Notes under the pieces: model-generated
Seen by the model: only the letters and a program-made list of their open reading frames with translations
Told to the model about the DNA's origin: nothing
Database searches by the model: none
From: Pseudomonadota bacterium
Lineage (GTDB): Bacteria > Myxococcota_A > UBA796 > GCA-2862545
NCBI GenBank assembly: GCA_023954855.1
Contig: JAGSGY010000001.1
Location: 1 to 64,000, forward strand
DNA length: 64,000 nucleotides
Reading direction: 5' to 3'
Program-made: the position numbers and the translations under genes
In this document: positions 36,059 through 45,502 of the stretch, piece after piece
Layout of the letters: each line of letters opens with the position of its first letter
Position numbering within the stretch: the stretch's first letter is position 1

Positions 36059-38515
36059 CTAGAAGAACGAACCAATCGAGAAGTCGAAGACTTGCTTCTT
36101 CTCACCCTCTTGCGGCTTGAGCGGGAAGCCCCACTCGAAGCGGAGCGGGCCGATGGGCGAACGCCACCGAACGCCGGCGCCCACAGCCGTGCGAAGGCCG
36201 AGCGGGTTGATGTGCCCGTTGCCCCACGGGTCGCCGAAGGTGTTGCCTGCATCGAAGAACACGACTGCGGTGACGCCGGCGGCCTTGATGATGGGGCTCT
36301 CGATCTCGATGTTGTTGACCCACGTCTCGCTACCGCCGACAACCAGGCGGTCGTCCCCGACAATCGGGTCATCGGTCTGCGGGCTGCGAATCGACGGCCC
36401 GAGCGAGAACCAGTTGAAGCCGCGCACACTGTTGATACCGCCAGCGCGGAAGCGGTGGATGAACGGAATGGCCCGCCCATCCGTCGAGTCGATCCGCCCG
36501 AGGGTGGAGTTCAAGCGGAACACCAGAATGTCGCTGTTCGGGATGATCGGTTGGTACAGACGCAGGTTGGCGCGGCTCTCGATAAAGTTGAACTCGCCAC
36601 CGAGTAGCGAGAGGACCTTATCGTCCGAGACGCGGAAGCCGCCTGCCAGTTCTGTCGAGACAGACGCGAGGAAGCCCTTGGTGGCCTGAATCCGGTTGTT
36701 CCGCTTGTCGATGGTGAGGTTGATGCCGATCGAGCTGGTCAGGCCGTTCCGGTACAGGTCCCCGCCGAGCATTGCCTTCTTGAACGGGTCGAGCGAGGTG
36801 AGACCCACATCCTCGATGGTGTACTCGAAGGCCAAGCGCATGTCGTCGCGCTGATCGAGGTACCGGCCGAGTTCAACCGAGCCACCGCGCTGGAACTCGT
36901 TGAGCTGGAACTGCCGCTGCACGTTGAAGCCGTCGATGCGGAAGGTCCAGCGGCTGTCCAAGAAGTACGGGTCGAACAGGCTGACGTTCCACTGGCGGCG
37001 AATGCCGGACCAGTTGATGGCCGCCGACATGAGGTAGCCCATGCCCAGGAAGTTGTTCTTCTGGACATTGCCGGTAAGCACGAAACTCTCGAGGTTGCTG
37101 TAGCCAATGCCGAACGAGAAGCTGCCGGTGGGCTGCTCAGACACGCCGATGGACAGATCAAGCGTGTTCTCGCCCTCTCCTCGCGGCGTGGTGATGTTGA
37201 CCTCGTCGAAGTAGCCAAGGCGCTCGAGACGCTGACGTGAGGCCTTGATGCGGCTGCCTCGGTAAAACTCACCCTCGTTGATGACGAGCTCCCGGCGCAC
37301 GATCTTGTCGAAGGTCGGGTCGTTGCCCGTGATCTCGATGCGGCCGATGCGCATCTTCTCGCCCTTGTCGATCTGGAAGGTGACGTCGACCCTCTGCGTC
37401 TCAGGGTGAGTCTGGGTGAGCGGAATCACGTTGACGAAGGCGTAGCCCTGGTCGCTGTAGAAGTCCTGAATCGACGACATGACCATCTGAAGCGTCGAGT
37501 ACTTGAAGGTGTCGTCCGTCGCGATGCTCGGACCCTTGTTCTCGACGGCGATACGCAAGCCCTTGCGGTCGGTCGCCTCGCGCCACTGCTCTTCCTGCAC
37601 GTCGGCGACCATGCGGCCCCCGATGATCTCGAGCAATGCGTCGCGCGTCAGGCCTTCTTCCTCGATGAAGTCGCCGGACACGTCGATGGTGCCGATCTCG
37701 TACTTCTCGCCCTCTTCGACGTGGTAGCTGATGAAGATGGAGCGCTTGTCAGGGGAGAGGTAGACGTTGGGCTCTCCGACCTGGACGTCGACAAAGCCCT
37801 CTTCGAGGAAGACGTAGCGAATCGTGAACACGTCTTCGTCGAGGGCCTCGGCCCGGAAGTTTCCGCGGGACGAGAGCCACGGGATGATTCCGCCCTCTTT
37901 CAGCTGCAAGAACCGCTCGATCTTCTTGTCGGGGACGCTGTCGTTGCCGGTGAAGTCGATGCGCTGGATGACGACCTTGCGGTTCTCTTCGATCTCGAAG
38001 ACAACCTCGACCTGCTCATTGCCGAGGTCGCGCACCACGGGCGTCACGTCGGCCAGGTAGAAGCCCTTCTCGACATACACGTCGCGGATACGATCGGCGT
38101 TGATCTGCAGGTCGGCGTCGTTGAGCACCGAGAACGCGCGAATGTCGATGGCCTCGGAGACATCGTCGTCGTTGACCTTCTTGTTGCCCGAGAAGCGCAC
38201 GTCGCGGACGGCGGGCTTCTCATCGACGATGAAGATCACGGCGACACCGGTGCCCTTGAGTTCGATGTCGATCTGCACGTCGTCGAACCAGCCCGTTCCG
38301 TACACGCTCCGCAGGTCACGACGGACCTTGGACGGCGACAGTTCTTCGCCAGCGCGCATGCGGATCGAGGTCATCACACTGGCTTCTTCGATCCGCCGGG
38401 TCCCCTGGACCTCGACGGATACGATGGTGCCGCGGGCAGGTACAGGAGCACCCGCCTCGGCCACTGAGCCAAGGATGAAGGTCAAGACGACAACGAGTGC
38501 GGCTAGGAGCCTCAC
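36059..38515 (-). CDS. bamA: Outer membrane protein assembly factor BamA
   Basis: An 818-residue Omp85 protein that folds beta-barrels into the outer membrane. After a signal peptide (1-21, ending AEAG) come five POTRA domains to about residue 440. Typical POTRA strands are VRDVRFSGNKKVNDDDV, VVIQRIDFTGNDSVPDKKI and IGRIEITGNDPTF. The barrel ends the protein and has the lid-lock motif SVRGF (about 695) and a terminal Phe (FSIGSFF) as the barrel signal. The gene overlaps lolD by four bases. Its start has no room for a separate leader, so it depends on the upstream operon. Confidence 0.96.
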   Translation of the reverse strand: MRLLAALVVVLTFILGSVAEAGAPVPARGTIVSVEVQGTRRIEEASVMTSIRMRAGEELSPSKVRRDLRSVYGTGWFDDVQIDIELKGTGVAVIFIVDEKPAVRDVRFSGNKKVNDDDVSEAIDIRAFSVLNDADLQINADRIRDVYVEKGFYLADVTPVVRDLGNEQVEVVFEIEENRKVVIQRIDFTGNDSVPDKKIERFLQLKEGGIIPWLSSRGNFRAEALDEDVFTIRYVFLEEGFVDVQVGEPNVYLSPDKRSIFISYHVEEGEKYEIGTIDVSGDFIEEEGLTRDALLEIIGGRMVADVQEEQWREATDRKGLRIAVENKGPSIATDDTFKYSTLQMVMSSIQDFYSDQGYAFVNVIPLTQTHPETQRVDVTFQIDKGEKMRIGRIEITGNDPTFDKIVRRELVINEGEFYRGSRIKASRQRLERLGYFDEVNITTPRGEGENTLDLSIGVSEQPTGSFSFGIGYSNLESFVLTGNVQKNNFLGMGYLMSAAINWSGIRRQWNVSLFDPYFLDSRWTFRIDGFNVQRQFQLNEFQRGGSVELGRYLDQRDDMRLAFEYTIEDVGLTSLDPFKKAMLGGDLYRNGLTSSIGINLTIDKRNNRIQATKGFLASVSTELAGGFRVSDDKVLSLLGGEFNFIESRANLRLYQPIIPNSDILVFRLNSTLGRIDSTDGRAIPFIHRFRAGGINSVRGFNWFSLGPSIRSPQTDDPIVGDDRLVVGGSETWVNNIEIESPIIKAAGVTAVVFFDAGNTFGDPWGNGHINPLGLRTAVGAGVRWRSPIGPLRFEWGFPLKPQEGEKKQVFDFSIGSFF

Positions 38516-39195
38516 GCGCCCTCCACGAAGCGGCCATCCTCGAGGACGAGTCGGCGCGGGAAGCGGGCAGCGAGTTCGTGACTGTGTGTCACGACGATCA
38601 GCAAACTGCCCAGCTGTCGGTTCAGGTCGAGCAACAACTCGAAGACGCCACCAGCGGTCTTCGGGTCGAGGTTTCCGGTCGGTTCGTCGGCCAAGATCAT
38701 GTCTGGGCCCATCACCATCGCTCGCGCAAGCGCGACACGCTGCTGCTCTCCGCCGGAGAGCTCGCCAGGCTGGTGGTTGAGGCGGTGCCCAAGGCCCACG
38801 GCCTCGAGAAACGCCTTCGCACGAGTAGAGGCCACGGCCTTCGAGTTGCCCGCAAGGCGTACGGGCAGCATCACATTGCCCATGGCTGTCAGCTCGGGCA
38901 GCAGGTTGTGGGCCTGAAAGACAAAGCCCACTCTCATGTTCCGGGTCCGCGCCCTCTCACCGTCCGAGAACGACGTGACGTTGCGACCGAACAGCTCCAG
39001 TGAGCCCGCCGAAGGTCGGTCGAGCAGCCCCAGCATGTGCAAGAAGGTCGACTTGCCCGTGCCCGAGGGGCCAAGCACCGCGACCATCTCACCCTTGTGC
39101 AGGTCTAGCGTGACATCGCGCAGGACCTCGATGTTCTCGCCGCCCTTCACGAACGACTTCGACAACCCCTCACAGCGGACAAGGACCTCGTTCAC
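38512..39195 (-). CDS. lolD: Lipoprotein-releasing ABC transporter ATP-binding protein LolD
   Basis: A 227-residue ABC ATPase. It has Walker A GPSGTGKST, the Q-loop FQAHNLLPELTAMGN, the signature LSGGEQQRVALARA, Walker B MILADEPTGNLD and the switch His in VVTHSHE. It powers release of outer-membrane lipoproteins from the inner membrane. The GTG start overlaps the stop of the permease gene (GTGA) and gives the normal LolD length; the frame is open further upstream but lies inside the permease gene. Confidence 0.95.
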   Translation of the reverse strand: MNEVLVRCEGLSKSFVKGGENIEVLRDVTLDLHKGEMVAVLGPSGTGKSTFLHMLGLLDRPSAGSLELFGRNVTSFSDGERARTRNMRVGFVFQAHNLLPELTAMGNVMLPVRLAGNSKAVASTRAKAFLEAVGLGHRLNHQPGELSGGEQQRVALARAMVMGPDMILADEPTGNLDPKTAGGVFELLLDLNRQLGSLLIVVTHSHELAARFPRRLVLEDGRFVEGA

Positions 39196-40550
39196 TCGTA
39201 CCTCAGCCCCTCGACCGGGTCGAGAGATGCGGCGCGGTACGCCGGGTAGAGGGTGGCGACGAAGCAAACGAGCACGGTTCCAATCGCAATGGTCACCACG
39301 TTGATGGGCTCGACCACGACGGGAAGCTCGGAGAGGTAGTACACGTCGGTCTCGAGCGGGTAGCCGTACTCGGAGAGAACCCAGCACACGATCAGCCCGA
39401 GCACTGTGCCGAAGGCAGTGCCTACCAGACCGATGATGGCGCCTTCCATGAAGAAGATGCGCATGATCGAGCCAGACGATGCCCCCATGGCCTTGAGAAT
39501 CGCAATCTCGCGGCCCTTGGTGAGCACGAGCATGGTGAGCGTGATCACGATGGCGAGGCCGGCGACGAGAACGATCATCCCGAGGATGAGTCCCATCACG
39601 AACTTCTCGAGCTTCAGCGCTTCGAAGAGCTTGGCGTTCAGGTTCTTCCAGTGCCGGGCGTAGTGCGGGTAGCCAATCTTCTCTTCGATCAGCAGGGAGA
39701 TACGCTCGACATCGTCCATGTCGTCGACGCGGATCTCAAGCCCGGTGACCGTGTCGCCGAGCTTGAGGAACTTCTGCGCTTCGGTGTTGGTGACGTACGT
39801 CCACTTGGTGTCGTACTCGTACATGCCCGAGTAGAAGGTGCCGCCGACGCGGTAGGCGCGGACGGTCGGCGTGGGCATGCCCATGAGCCCGGCGCCGCCA
39901 CCGAGTGGGTTGATGACCTGCACCTTGTCGCCCGGCTCGACCTGCAGCGAGCCCATCAGCTCGCGCCCCAAGAAGATGCCCGGAAGCGCGTCTTCCCCTG
40001 CTTCGTCGGGAATCGGGTCGACCATGCTGGCGTAAAGCGCTGCGCGGACGTCCTCGGAGTCAATCTCTCCGTCCGGCCCGTACACGAGGTCGCCGCGGAG
40101 ATGCGTGACATCACCGCCCATCTCGGGGTCGTAGCCCTTGAAGATGATGCCCTCGGTCCCGAAGGCCGAGCGGATCATCATCTCGGAGTACACGAAAGGA
40201 GCCACGCCCTCGACACCGTCGATCTCGCGGACCTGTTCGGCCACCGCGTCGTAGTCGACGATGTTTCCGCCGTAGCGGAGCACGACGATGTGGGAGTTGG
40301 CGCCGAGAATCTTGTCGCGAAGATCGACCTCGAAGCCCGTCATCACCGCGATCACGGCGTTGAGAACCGCGACGCCCACCAAGACGCCGAGAATCGAGAG
40401 CACCGTCACCACACTGATGAAGGCCTCACTCTTCTTCGCGCCGAGGTGTGACATGGCGATGGCCCACTCCGCGGCACGCGGGGAGCCCTGCTGCACGGAC
40501 GGCAGGGAGGCAATATCCACCCCCACTGGTGTCTCGTGCGCGTCGTTCAC
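39192..40550 (-). CDS. lolC: Lipoprotein-releasing permease LolC/LolE
   Basis: A 452-residue FtsX/MacB-type permease. One transmembrane helix is near residues 45-70 (SVVTVLSILGVLVGVAVLNAVIAVMTGFEVDLRDKI region), then a large periplasmic domain, then three helices near 318-345, 362-392 and 412-440. The first helix and the exit motif ILGANSHIVVLRYGG match LolC/E. There is only one such gene here, so it may act as a LolF-like homodimer with LolD. It overlaps lysS (ATGA) and lolD (GTGA), so this is one translationally coupled operon. Confidence 0.93.
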   Translation of the reverse strand: MNDAHETPVGVDIASLPSVQQGSPRAAEWAIAMSHLGAKKSEAFISVVTVLSILGVLVGVAVLNAVIAVMTGFEVDLRDKILGANSHIVVLRYGGNIVDYDAVAEQVREIDGVEGVAPFVYSEMMIRSAFGTEGIIFKGYDPEMGGDVTHLRGDLVYGPDGEIDSEDVRAALYASMVDPIPDEAGEDALPGIFLGRELMGSLQVEPGDKVQVINPLGGGAGLMGMPTPTVRAYRVGGTFYSGMYEYDTKWTYVTNTEAQKFLKLGDTVTGLEIRVDDMDDVERISLLIEEKIGYPHYARHWKNLNAKLFEALKLEKFVMGLILGMIVLVAGLAIVITLTMLVLTKGREIAILKAMGASSGSIMRIFFMEGAIIGLVGTAFGTVLGLIVCWVLSEYGYPLETDVYYLSELPVVVEPINVVTIAIGTVLVCFVATLYPAYRAASLDPVEGLRYE

Positions 40551-42097
40551 TCGGCCTCACTCTGGCTGCGCTCGGGGCGCAGCGTCGGGAAGAGGATGAC
40601 TTCGCGGATCGACGTGCGACCGGTGAGCAACATGACCAGGCGGTCAATGCCGATACCCTCGCCCGCTGCGGGCGGCATGCCGTAGGTGAGCGCGCGAATG
40701 TAGTCGGCGTCGAAGTACATCGACTCGTCGTCGCCGGCCTCGCGAGCCGAGACCTGGTCCTCGAAGCGCTGTGCCTGATCGACGGGGTCGTTGAGCTCGG
40801 AGAACGCGTTCGCAATCTCCCAGCCGTTGATGATCAGCTCGAAGCGGTCCGTGCGGAAGGGATCTTCGTCGTTTCGACGCGCCAGGGGCGAGATCTCTGC
40901 CGGGAAGCCCGTGACGAAGGTCGGGTCGATGAGCGTCGCCTCGACGTACTCGTCAAAGTAGAGCTCCCACCACTTTCCGATGCTGCTGGGAAGCTTGGCG
41001 TCGTCGCCCACGCGGTGCTTCGAGCGCCAGAAGGCCTCCATCGCTGCGACGTCCATGAGGTCGGCGCGAGGCATGCCCGTCTTCTCGGCGATAAGCTCGT
41101 CCATGTCCGCGCGGCGGAACGGAGGCGAGAAGTCGAGCGTCTTGTCCGCGAAGGGCACGGTCGACGACCCAGTCACCTCGACAGCTAGGCCCGACAGCAG
41201 CTCCTCGGTGAGGTCCATCAGGTCGTGGTAGGTCGCCCACGCCATGTAGAACTCCAGCATCGTGAACTCGGGGTTGTGCTTGACGCTCACCCCTTCGTTC
41301 CGGAAGTTCCGGTTGACCTCGAACACGCGCTCGAAGCCGCCGACCACGAGGCGCTTTAGGTACAGCTCAGGCGCGATGCGCAGGTAGAGCGGCATGTCGA
41401 GCGCATTGTGATGCGTGACGAACGGCCGCGCGGCAGCTCCGCCCGGAATCACCTGCATCATCGGGGTCTCGACCTCGAGGAAGTCGCGGTCCTCGAAGAA
41501 GTCGCGGACGGCCCGAACGATGCGCGAGCGCTTGCGGAACACGTCGCGCGTGCCCTCGTTCATGAACAGGTCCACGTAGCGCTGACGAGCGCGTAGCTCG
41601 ACGCTGGACATCTCGTGGTAGCGGTCCGGGAACGGCGAGAGGATCTTGCCAGCCCGCTGGGCTTCTTCCGCAAAGACCGTCAGCTCACCCGTGCGGGTGC
41701 GCATCATGTGGCCCTTGGCCCAGACGAAATCGCCGATGTCGAGCTTCTTGAAGATCGCGTAGGCTTCTTCGCCGATCTCGTTCTTGCGGATCCAGATCTG
41801 GATCGTGCCACCGAGCTTGACGGCATTGCCGTCCTTGTCGGTGCTGTCGACGGTGGGCTCGCCACGGTCCTGTAGGCGAAGGAACATCGCCTTGCCGAAC
41901 ACGTTGCGGAACATCACGCGACCGGCGACGGAAATGCCCTTTCCATCCTCGGCTTCTGTGGGGTCCTCGACGTCCACGAAGCGCTCGTGAAGCTGGGTCG
42001 AGAGATGGGAAACTGTAAATCCGTTCGGGTACGGCTCGACTCCGGCCTCGCGAAGCTGGTCGAGCTTTGCGAGCCACGTCGGATCGAAGGTGTACAT
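40547..42097 (-). CDS. lysS: Lysyl-tRNA synthetase (class II)
   Basis: A 516-residue class II synthetase that charges tRNA-Lys. The N-terminal OB-fold anticodon domain has [21 protein letters not shown]. Class II motif 2 is [22 protein letters not shown] and motif 3 is [14 protein letters not shown]. The ATG has GGAGGG seven bases upstream; a longer frame back to 42283 would add 62 residues with no family match. It is the first gene of the lol-bam-skp-fabZ-lpxA operon, an order typical of deltaproteobacteria. Confidence 0.96.
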   Translation of the reverse strand: MYTFDPTWLAKLDQLREAGVEPYPNGFTVSHLSTQLHERFVDVEDPTEAEDGKGISVAGRVMFRNVFGKAMFLRLQDRGEPTVDSTDKDGNAVKLGGTIQIWIRKNEIGEEAYAIFKKLDIGDFVWAKGHMMRTRTGELTVFAEEAQRAGKILSPFPDRYHEMSSVELRARQRYVDLFMNEGTRDVFRKRSRIVRAVRDFFEDRDFLEVETPMMQVIPGGAAARPFVTHHNALDMPLYLRIAPELYLKRLVVGGFERVFEVNRNFRNEGVSVKHNPEFTMLEFYMAWATYHDLMDLTEELLSGLAVEVTGSSTVPFADKTLDFSPPFRRADMDELIAEKTGMPRADLMDVAAMEAFWRSKHRVGDDAKLPSSIGKWWELYFDEYVEATLIDPTFVTGFPAEISPLARRNDEDPFRTDRFELIINGWEIANAFSELNDPVDQAQRFEDQVSAREAGDDESMYFDADYIRALTYGMPPAAGEGIGIDRLVMLLTGRTSIREVILFPTLRPERSQSEAE

Positions 42098-42246
42098 CGG
42101 CCCTCCGGTAGGGCCGGACCCATAAGGGTTTGGGGGCGGGAGGGCAACGGACAGAGCGACTCCAAGAAGTTCGCAACCCTGGTGTAAGCAACCGACCAAA
42201 CCCTTCGTTGTGGAGACGAATTCAGTCCGAACAACGCAGGTGCCCC
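42098..42246. promoter_or_regulatory. Divergent promoter region between lysS and the exported repeat protein gene
   Basis: These 149 bases hold the leaders of the large lysS-to-lpxA operon on the minus strand and of the exported prenyltransferase-fold gene on the plus strand. GGAGGG serves lysS and AGGTG serves the other gene. I see no convincing -35/-10 pair on either strand. Confidence 0.35.
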
Positions 42247-43413
42247 ATGACACGCCTTCTCCCAGCCCTCGCCTTCCTCGCACTTCTCGGCTCCGCCTCG
42301 GCGAGCGAGCCCATGCCCAAGCGTGGTGGCCCGGCCTTTCCCGGGGTGAGCATCGCCAACGTTCCGACGTCCACGGACACCACCGGAGTGGCCGCAGACC
42401 CGGCCGAGTCCCGGCAGCTCGGCGCCGCCTGGCTCAAGAAGACCCAGCAGAACAGCGGAGGCTGGGCCGCCGGCGTCTGGGGCGAAGCCACGTCTGATGC
42501 CCAAGCGGACACCGCCACCACCGCATTCGTGACGCTCTCGCTCCTTCGCGACGCAAAGGGCACGCGCATCCACGACGAGGCCATCGCTCGTGGTGTGGAC
42601 TACGTGCTCACCTCGATTGAGACGGCACCCGCTGACTCCCCTCGCCTCAACACCCCCGAGGGCACCCAGATCCAGTACAAGCTGGGCACGCTGGTCGACA
42701 CGCACCTCGCCTCCCTGCTGCTCGGCGAGGTGTACGGAAAGATGGGCCCGGAGCGCAACCGCCGCATCGGCAAGGCCTACAGCACCGTGCTGCGCAAGGT
42801 CGAGATGGCGCAGCAAGCCGACGGCAGCTTCGACTCGAACGGCTGGGCGCCTGTGCTCTCGAGCTCGATTGCGTCGCAGGGCCTGTACCGGGCCGCCGAG
42901 AACGGCCAGAGCGTGGATGCCGCGGTTCTTGACCGCGCCGACCAGTACTCGGCCCAGCAAGTCAGCGCGACGGGCTCAGCAGACGCTTCTGCAGGCGCCG
43001 GCGTCGCCCTCTACGGGGTCGCTACGGCGCTGGCGGGCAACACCAAGGCCAAGCGCCGGGCGGGTAGCACCGCAGCTCCCGCGGCCGAGGAGAAGGCCGA
43101 GGCGATGGCTCAGCAGGTCGCGGGCGACACAGGTGCTCTGGTGGCCGGCTTCGGCTCGATCGGCGGCGAGGAGATGCTCTCCTACATGATGATCTCGGAC
43201 TCCCTCGCCTCTGATGGCGGAGAGCGCTGGGACGACTGGGACAAGCAGATTGGCGACTACCTCGTGCAGATCCAGAACCAGGACGGGTCCTGGGTGGGCC
43301 ACCACTGCATCACCAGCCCGGTGTTTGTGACCGCAGGCGCCCTGTCTACCCTCGCGGCGCGGGACTTCGCCGACCAAAAGCAGCAGCGCTCCGACGCTGC
43401 GACGGGCTCCTAG
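42247..43413 (+). CDS. Exported protein with prenyltransferase/squalene-cyclase-type repeats
   Basis: A 388-residue protein with a Sec signal peptide (residues 1-20, ending SASASEP). The mature part shows the repeats of the alpha/alpha-barrel terpene-cyclase/prenyltransferase fold: AAWLKKTQQNSGGWAAGVW with an ADTATTAFVTLSLL helix, AQQADGSFDSNGW, and IQNQDGSWVG with VTAGALSTLAA. The DxDD acid motif of class II cyclases is not seen, so it is probably a binding protein or a different enzyme. An Ala/Lys-rich insert is at about 255-290. The ATG has AGGTG upstream. It is paired with the next gene. Confidence 0.7.
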   Translation: MTRLLPALAFLALLGSASASEPMPKRGGPAFPGVSIANVPTSTDTTGVAADPAESRQLGAAWLKKTQQNSGGWAAGVWGEATSDAQADTATTAFVTLSLLRDAKGTRIHDEAIARGVDYVLTSIETAPADSPRLNTPEGTQIQYKLGTLVDTHLASLLLGEVYGKMGPERNRRIGKAYSTVLRKVEMAQQADGSFDSNGWAPVLSSSIASQGLYRAAENGQSVDAAVLDRADQYSAQQVSATGSADASAGAGVALYGVATALAGNTKAKRRAGSTAAPAAEEKAEAMAQQVAGDTGALVAGFGSIGGEEMLSYMMISDSLASDGGERWDDWDKQIGDYLVQIQNQDGSWVGHHCITSPVFVTAGALSTLAARDFADQKQQRSDAATGS

Positions 43414-43502
43414 CCCAACCGCTTCTGCCCTTCTCCGAGGACACCTTTCCTTGCGCCCCGTGACACGTCTTCGGGGAGGGGCACTCGCGTTACCCTGCGG
43501 TC

Positions 43503-44621
43503 ATGCCGACACGACGTGACCTGATCGCCGGACTTGGAGCCACCGCCCTGCTCTCTGCATGCGGTGCGCCCGTTCAAGAAGACGCCCCCACGCCCACGTG
43601 GAGGGTGCGCGCCCGCGAGGCCCTCGCCAAGGGCGCAGGCTGGCTCTGGCAGCAACAGAGCGAACACGGGCACTGGCGCTCAGCGATGTATGGCCCCCTT
43701 CGCAGCGGGCAGTCGCTCACCCCCTTCGCGCTCCTGGCGCTGACGCAAGTGCCCGCCGAGGCGCACGAGTTCCAAGCCGACAAGGCCTCGCTCTCACTTG
43801 GCTGGCTGAAGAACGTCCGGAGCAAGGACGGCGCGATTGGTTTTGCGAGTTCCGCCGCGGACTACCCGGTCTACGCGACGTCTTTGGCTCTGTCAGCCGC
43901 GAAGCGCCTCAATCCCGCCGGCGTCGACCACCTCACCGCTCCGATGCACCGATGGCTACTCTCACAGCAGCTCCTCGCCGGATGGGAAGACCATCCCGCC
44001 CACGGCGGCTTTCCGATGGGCACGGATGGCGAGAAACCCTCCCCTCCGACGCCAGGCCACGTCGACCTGTCGATGACACGAAGGGCCGTCGAAGCCCTGA
44101 TGGCCGCCGGCGAGCACGTCGACTCCGCAGCTCTGACCGCGGCCCAAGCCTTCATCCGCAAGGGCCAGCGCAGCTCGGGGGCCTTCGTCTACTCCCACGT
44201 CGAGGATGCGCTGAACAAGGGCGTCCGCATCGAAGAGGAGGGCTCGTCGGACGGCTACGGCACCGCCACGGCCGATGGGCTTCTCGCGCTGATGGCGCTC
44301 GGAATCACCAAGGACGACGCCGCGATCACCCACGGCTTGGCGTGGCTGCACGCTCACCACCGCGTCGATGAGAACCCCGGCGTCGGCCGTGCCCATGCCA
44401 GCTTTGGCCCCGCGATGAAGTTCTGCTACCGGGCCGCTAGTGCCCGCGTGTTCTCAGCCCTGGGCGGACCCACGGACTGGCAGGTTTCGCTCTGTGACGC
44501 GCTGCGCGAAGACCAGGCTGACGACGGTTCCTGGGCCAATGCGCAGGTTCTTCAGAAAGAGGACGAGCCCGTGATCGCCACCGCTTTCGCCATCACGGCG
44601 CTCAGCGCTGCGCTGGCCTAG
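43503..44621 (+). CDS. Tat-exported lipoprotein with prenyltransferase/squalene-cyclase-type repeats
   Basis: A 372-residue protein. The N-terminus joins a twin-arginine motif (TRRDLIAGLG) to a lipobox (LSAC, Cys20), which marks a folded lipoprotein exported by Tat. The mature part has repeats like its neighbour: AGWLWQQQSEHGHWRS with SLTPFALLALT, VRSKDGAIGF, TADGLLALMAL and DQADDGSWANAQV with ATAFAITAL at the end. No DxDD or CxxC motif is seen. Use of Tat suggests folding or cofactor binding in the cytoplasm. Its stop abuts the stop of the convergent unknown gene. Confidence 0.72.
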   Translation: MPTRRDLIAGLGATALLSACGAPVQEDAPTPTWRVRAREALAKGAGWLWQQQSEHGHWRSAMYGPLRSGQSLTPFALLALTQVPAEAHEFQADKASLSLGWLKNVRSKDGAIGFASSAADYPVYATSLALSAAKRLNPAGVDHLTAPMHRWLLSQQLLAGWEDHPAHGGFPMGTDGEKPSPPTPGHVDLSMTRRAVEALMAAGEHVDSAALTAAQAFIRKGQRSSGAFVYSHVEDALNKGVRIEEEGSSDGYGTATADGLLALMALGITKDDAAITHGLAWLHAHHRVDENPGVGRAHASFGPAMKFCYRAASARVFSALGGPTDWQVSLCDALREDQADDGSWANAQVLQKEDEPVIATAFAITALSAALA

Positions 44622-45494
44622 CTACCAGGCCTCGAGCAGCCCGGCGAGGCTCTCGTCGTCGATGTACAGCTCCTCCACGGCATCCTGCTCAAGGAACCAG
44701 TTCGAGAGCGCCGAGGCCTTGGAGACCGGTCCCACCCCCGCCGCAAGCAGCGGCGCGAGGCCAGACACCAGCTCGTCCATCGTGTGCCCCTCGACAAGCT
44801 CGAGGTGCTCGTGCTCGAGCAACAGGGCCAGGAAGCTCTTCGCCTCCTGCTCGACCGAAAACGCCGGACTCGGCGGCTCGAGGTCGGGAAGCGGGTCGTT
44901 CTGAAACGGCGCTGGAGACGGCCTGGCCACCTCTTGCGTCGCATGGTGGCCATCGGGATCTGCTCCCGCCAGCGCCTTGAGCAGGGCCGCAAAGCCGCCA
45001 CCGGCTGGGCCGGGCTCGGGCTTGGGCTTGCGTACCTCGGAGGTGCTCATGGGCATGACGTCGCCGAACAGCTGCTCGAGCGTGTTCTCGTCCTCCCAGT
45101 CGAGTTCCTCTTCTTCCACACTTGCGGCGATCTTTCCGCCTGCCTTCGGTGCGCCAACGGCGACCTGGAGGGCCGTCTCTGAAGCGAAGTCTTGCGACTC
45201 ACCCGTCTCGGCATCCTCGATCTTGGCGGTAAACGCCAGCTTGGAGCCGCGGATTTGGATGGTGGCTTCTTGAAGCTGCCCAGGCGTGCCCGAGATGTCG
45301 ACGTCCGCCTTGAACAGGATCTCGAGACGATGGAGCTCAATCGCATTTGCGGTGAGCGCGTCGGTTCCGTCCGCGGCGACCGGCACCCCGGTCATGCGCA
45401 CCAGGACGCCGTCCTCGTTGGCCGCGAGGTCGAGTTCAAACCCGCGCTTCTCTGTCCAGCCCAGGCGGGCATAGGGCTCGATGTGTTCGATCAT
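44622..45494 (-). CDS. Unknown acidic cytoplasmic protein at the end of the prfB operon
   Basis: A 290-residue protein I do not recognise. Residues about 1-130 look like a strand-rich domain (GFELDLAANEDGVLVRMTGV, then LEILFKADVDISG, then TIQIRGSKLAFTAKIED). An acidic Pro-rich linker follows (about 135-205). The end is helical (about 210-290) and very acidic. There is no signal, membrane segment or cofactor motif. The ATG has AGGGGG upstream and lies eight bases after the prfB stop. Operon membership with ribosome-related genes suggests, but does not show, a link to translation. Confidence 0.68.
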   Translation of the reverse strand: MIEHIEPYARLGWTEKRGFELDLAANEDGVLVRMTGVPVAADGTDALTANAIELHRLEILFKADVDISGTPGQLQEATIQIRGSKLAFTAKIEDAETGESQDFASETALQVAVGAPKAGGKIAASVEEEELDWEDENTLEQLFGDVMPMSTSEVRKPKPEPGPAGGGFAALLKALAGADPDGHHATQEVARPSPAPFQNDPLPDLEPPSPAFSVEQEAKSFLALLLEHEHLELVEGHTMDELVSGLAPLLAAGVGPVSKASALSNWFLEQDAVEELYIDDESLAGLLEAW

Positions 45495-45502
45495 GTGGCC
45501 CC

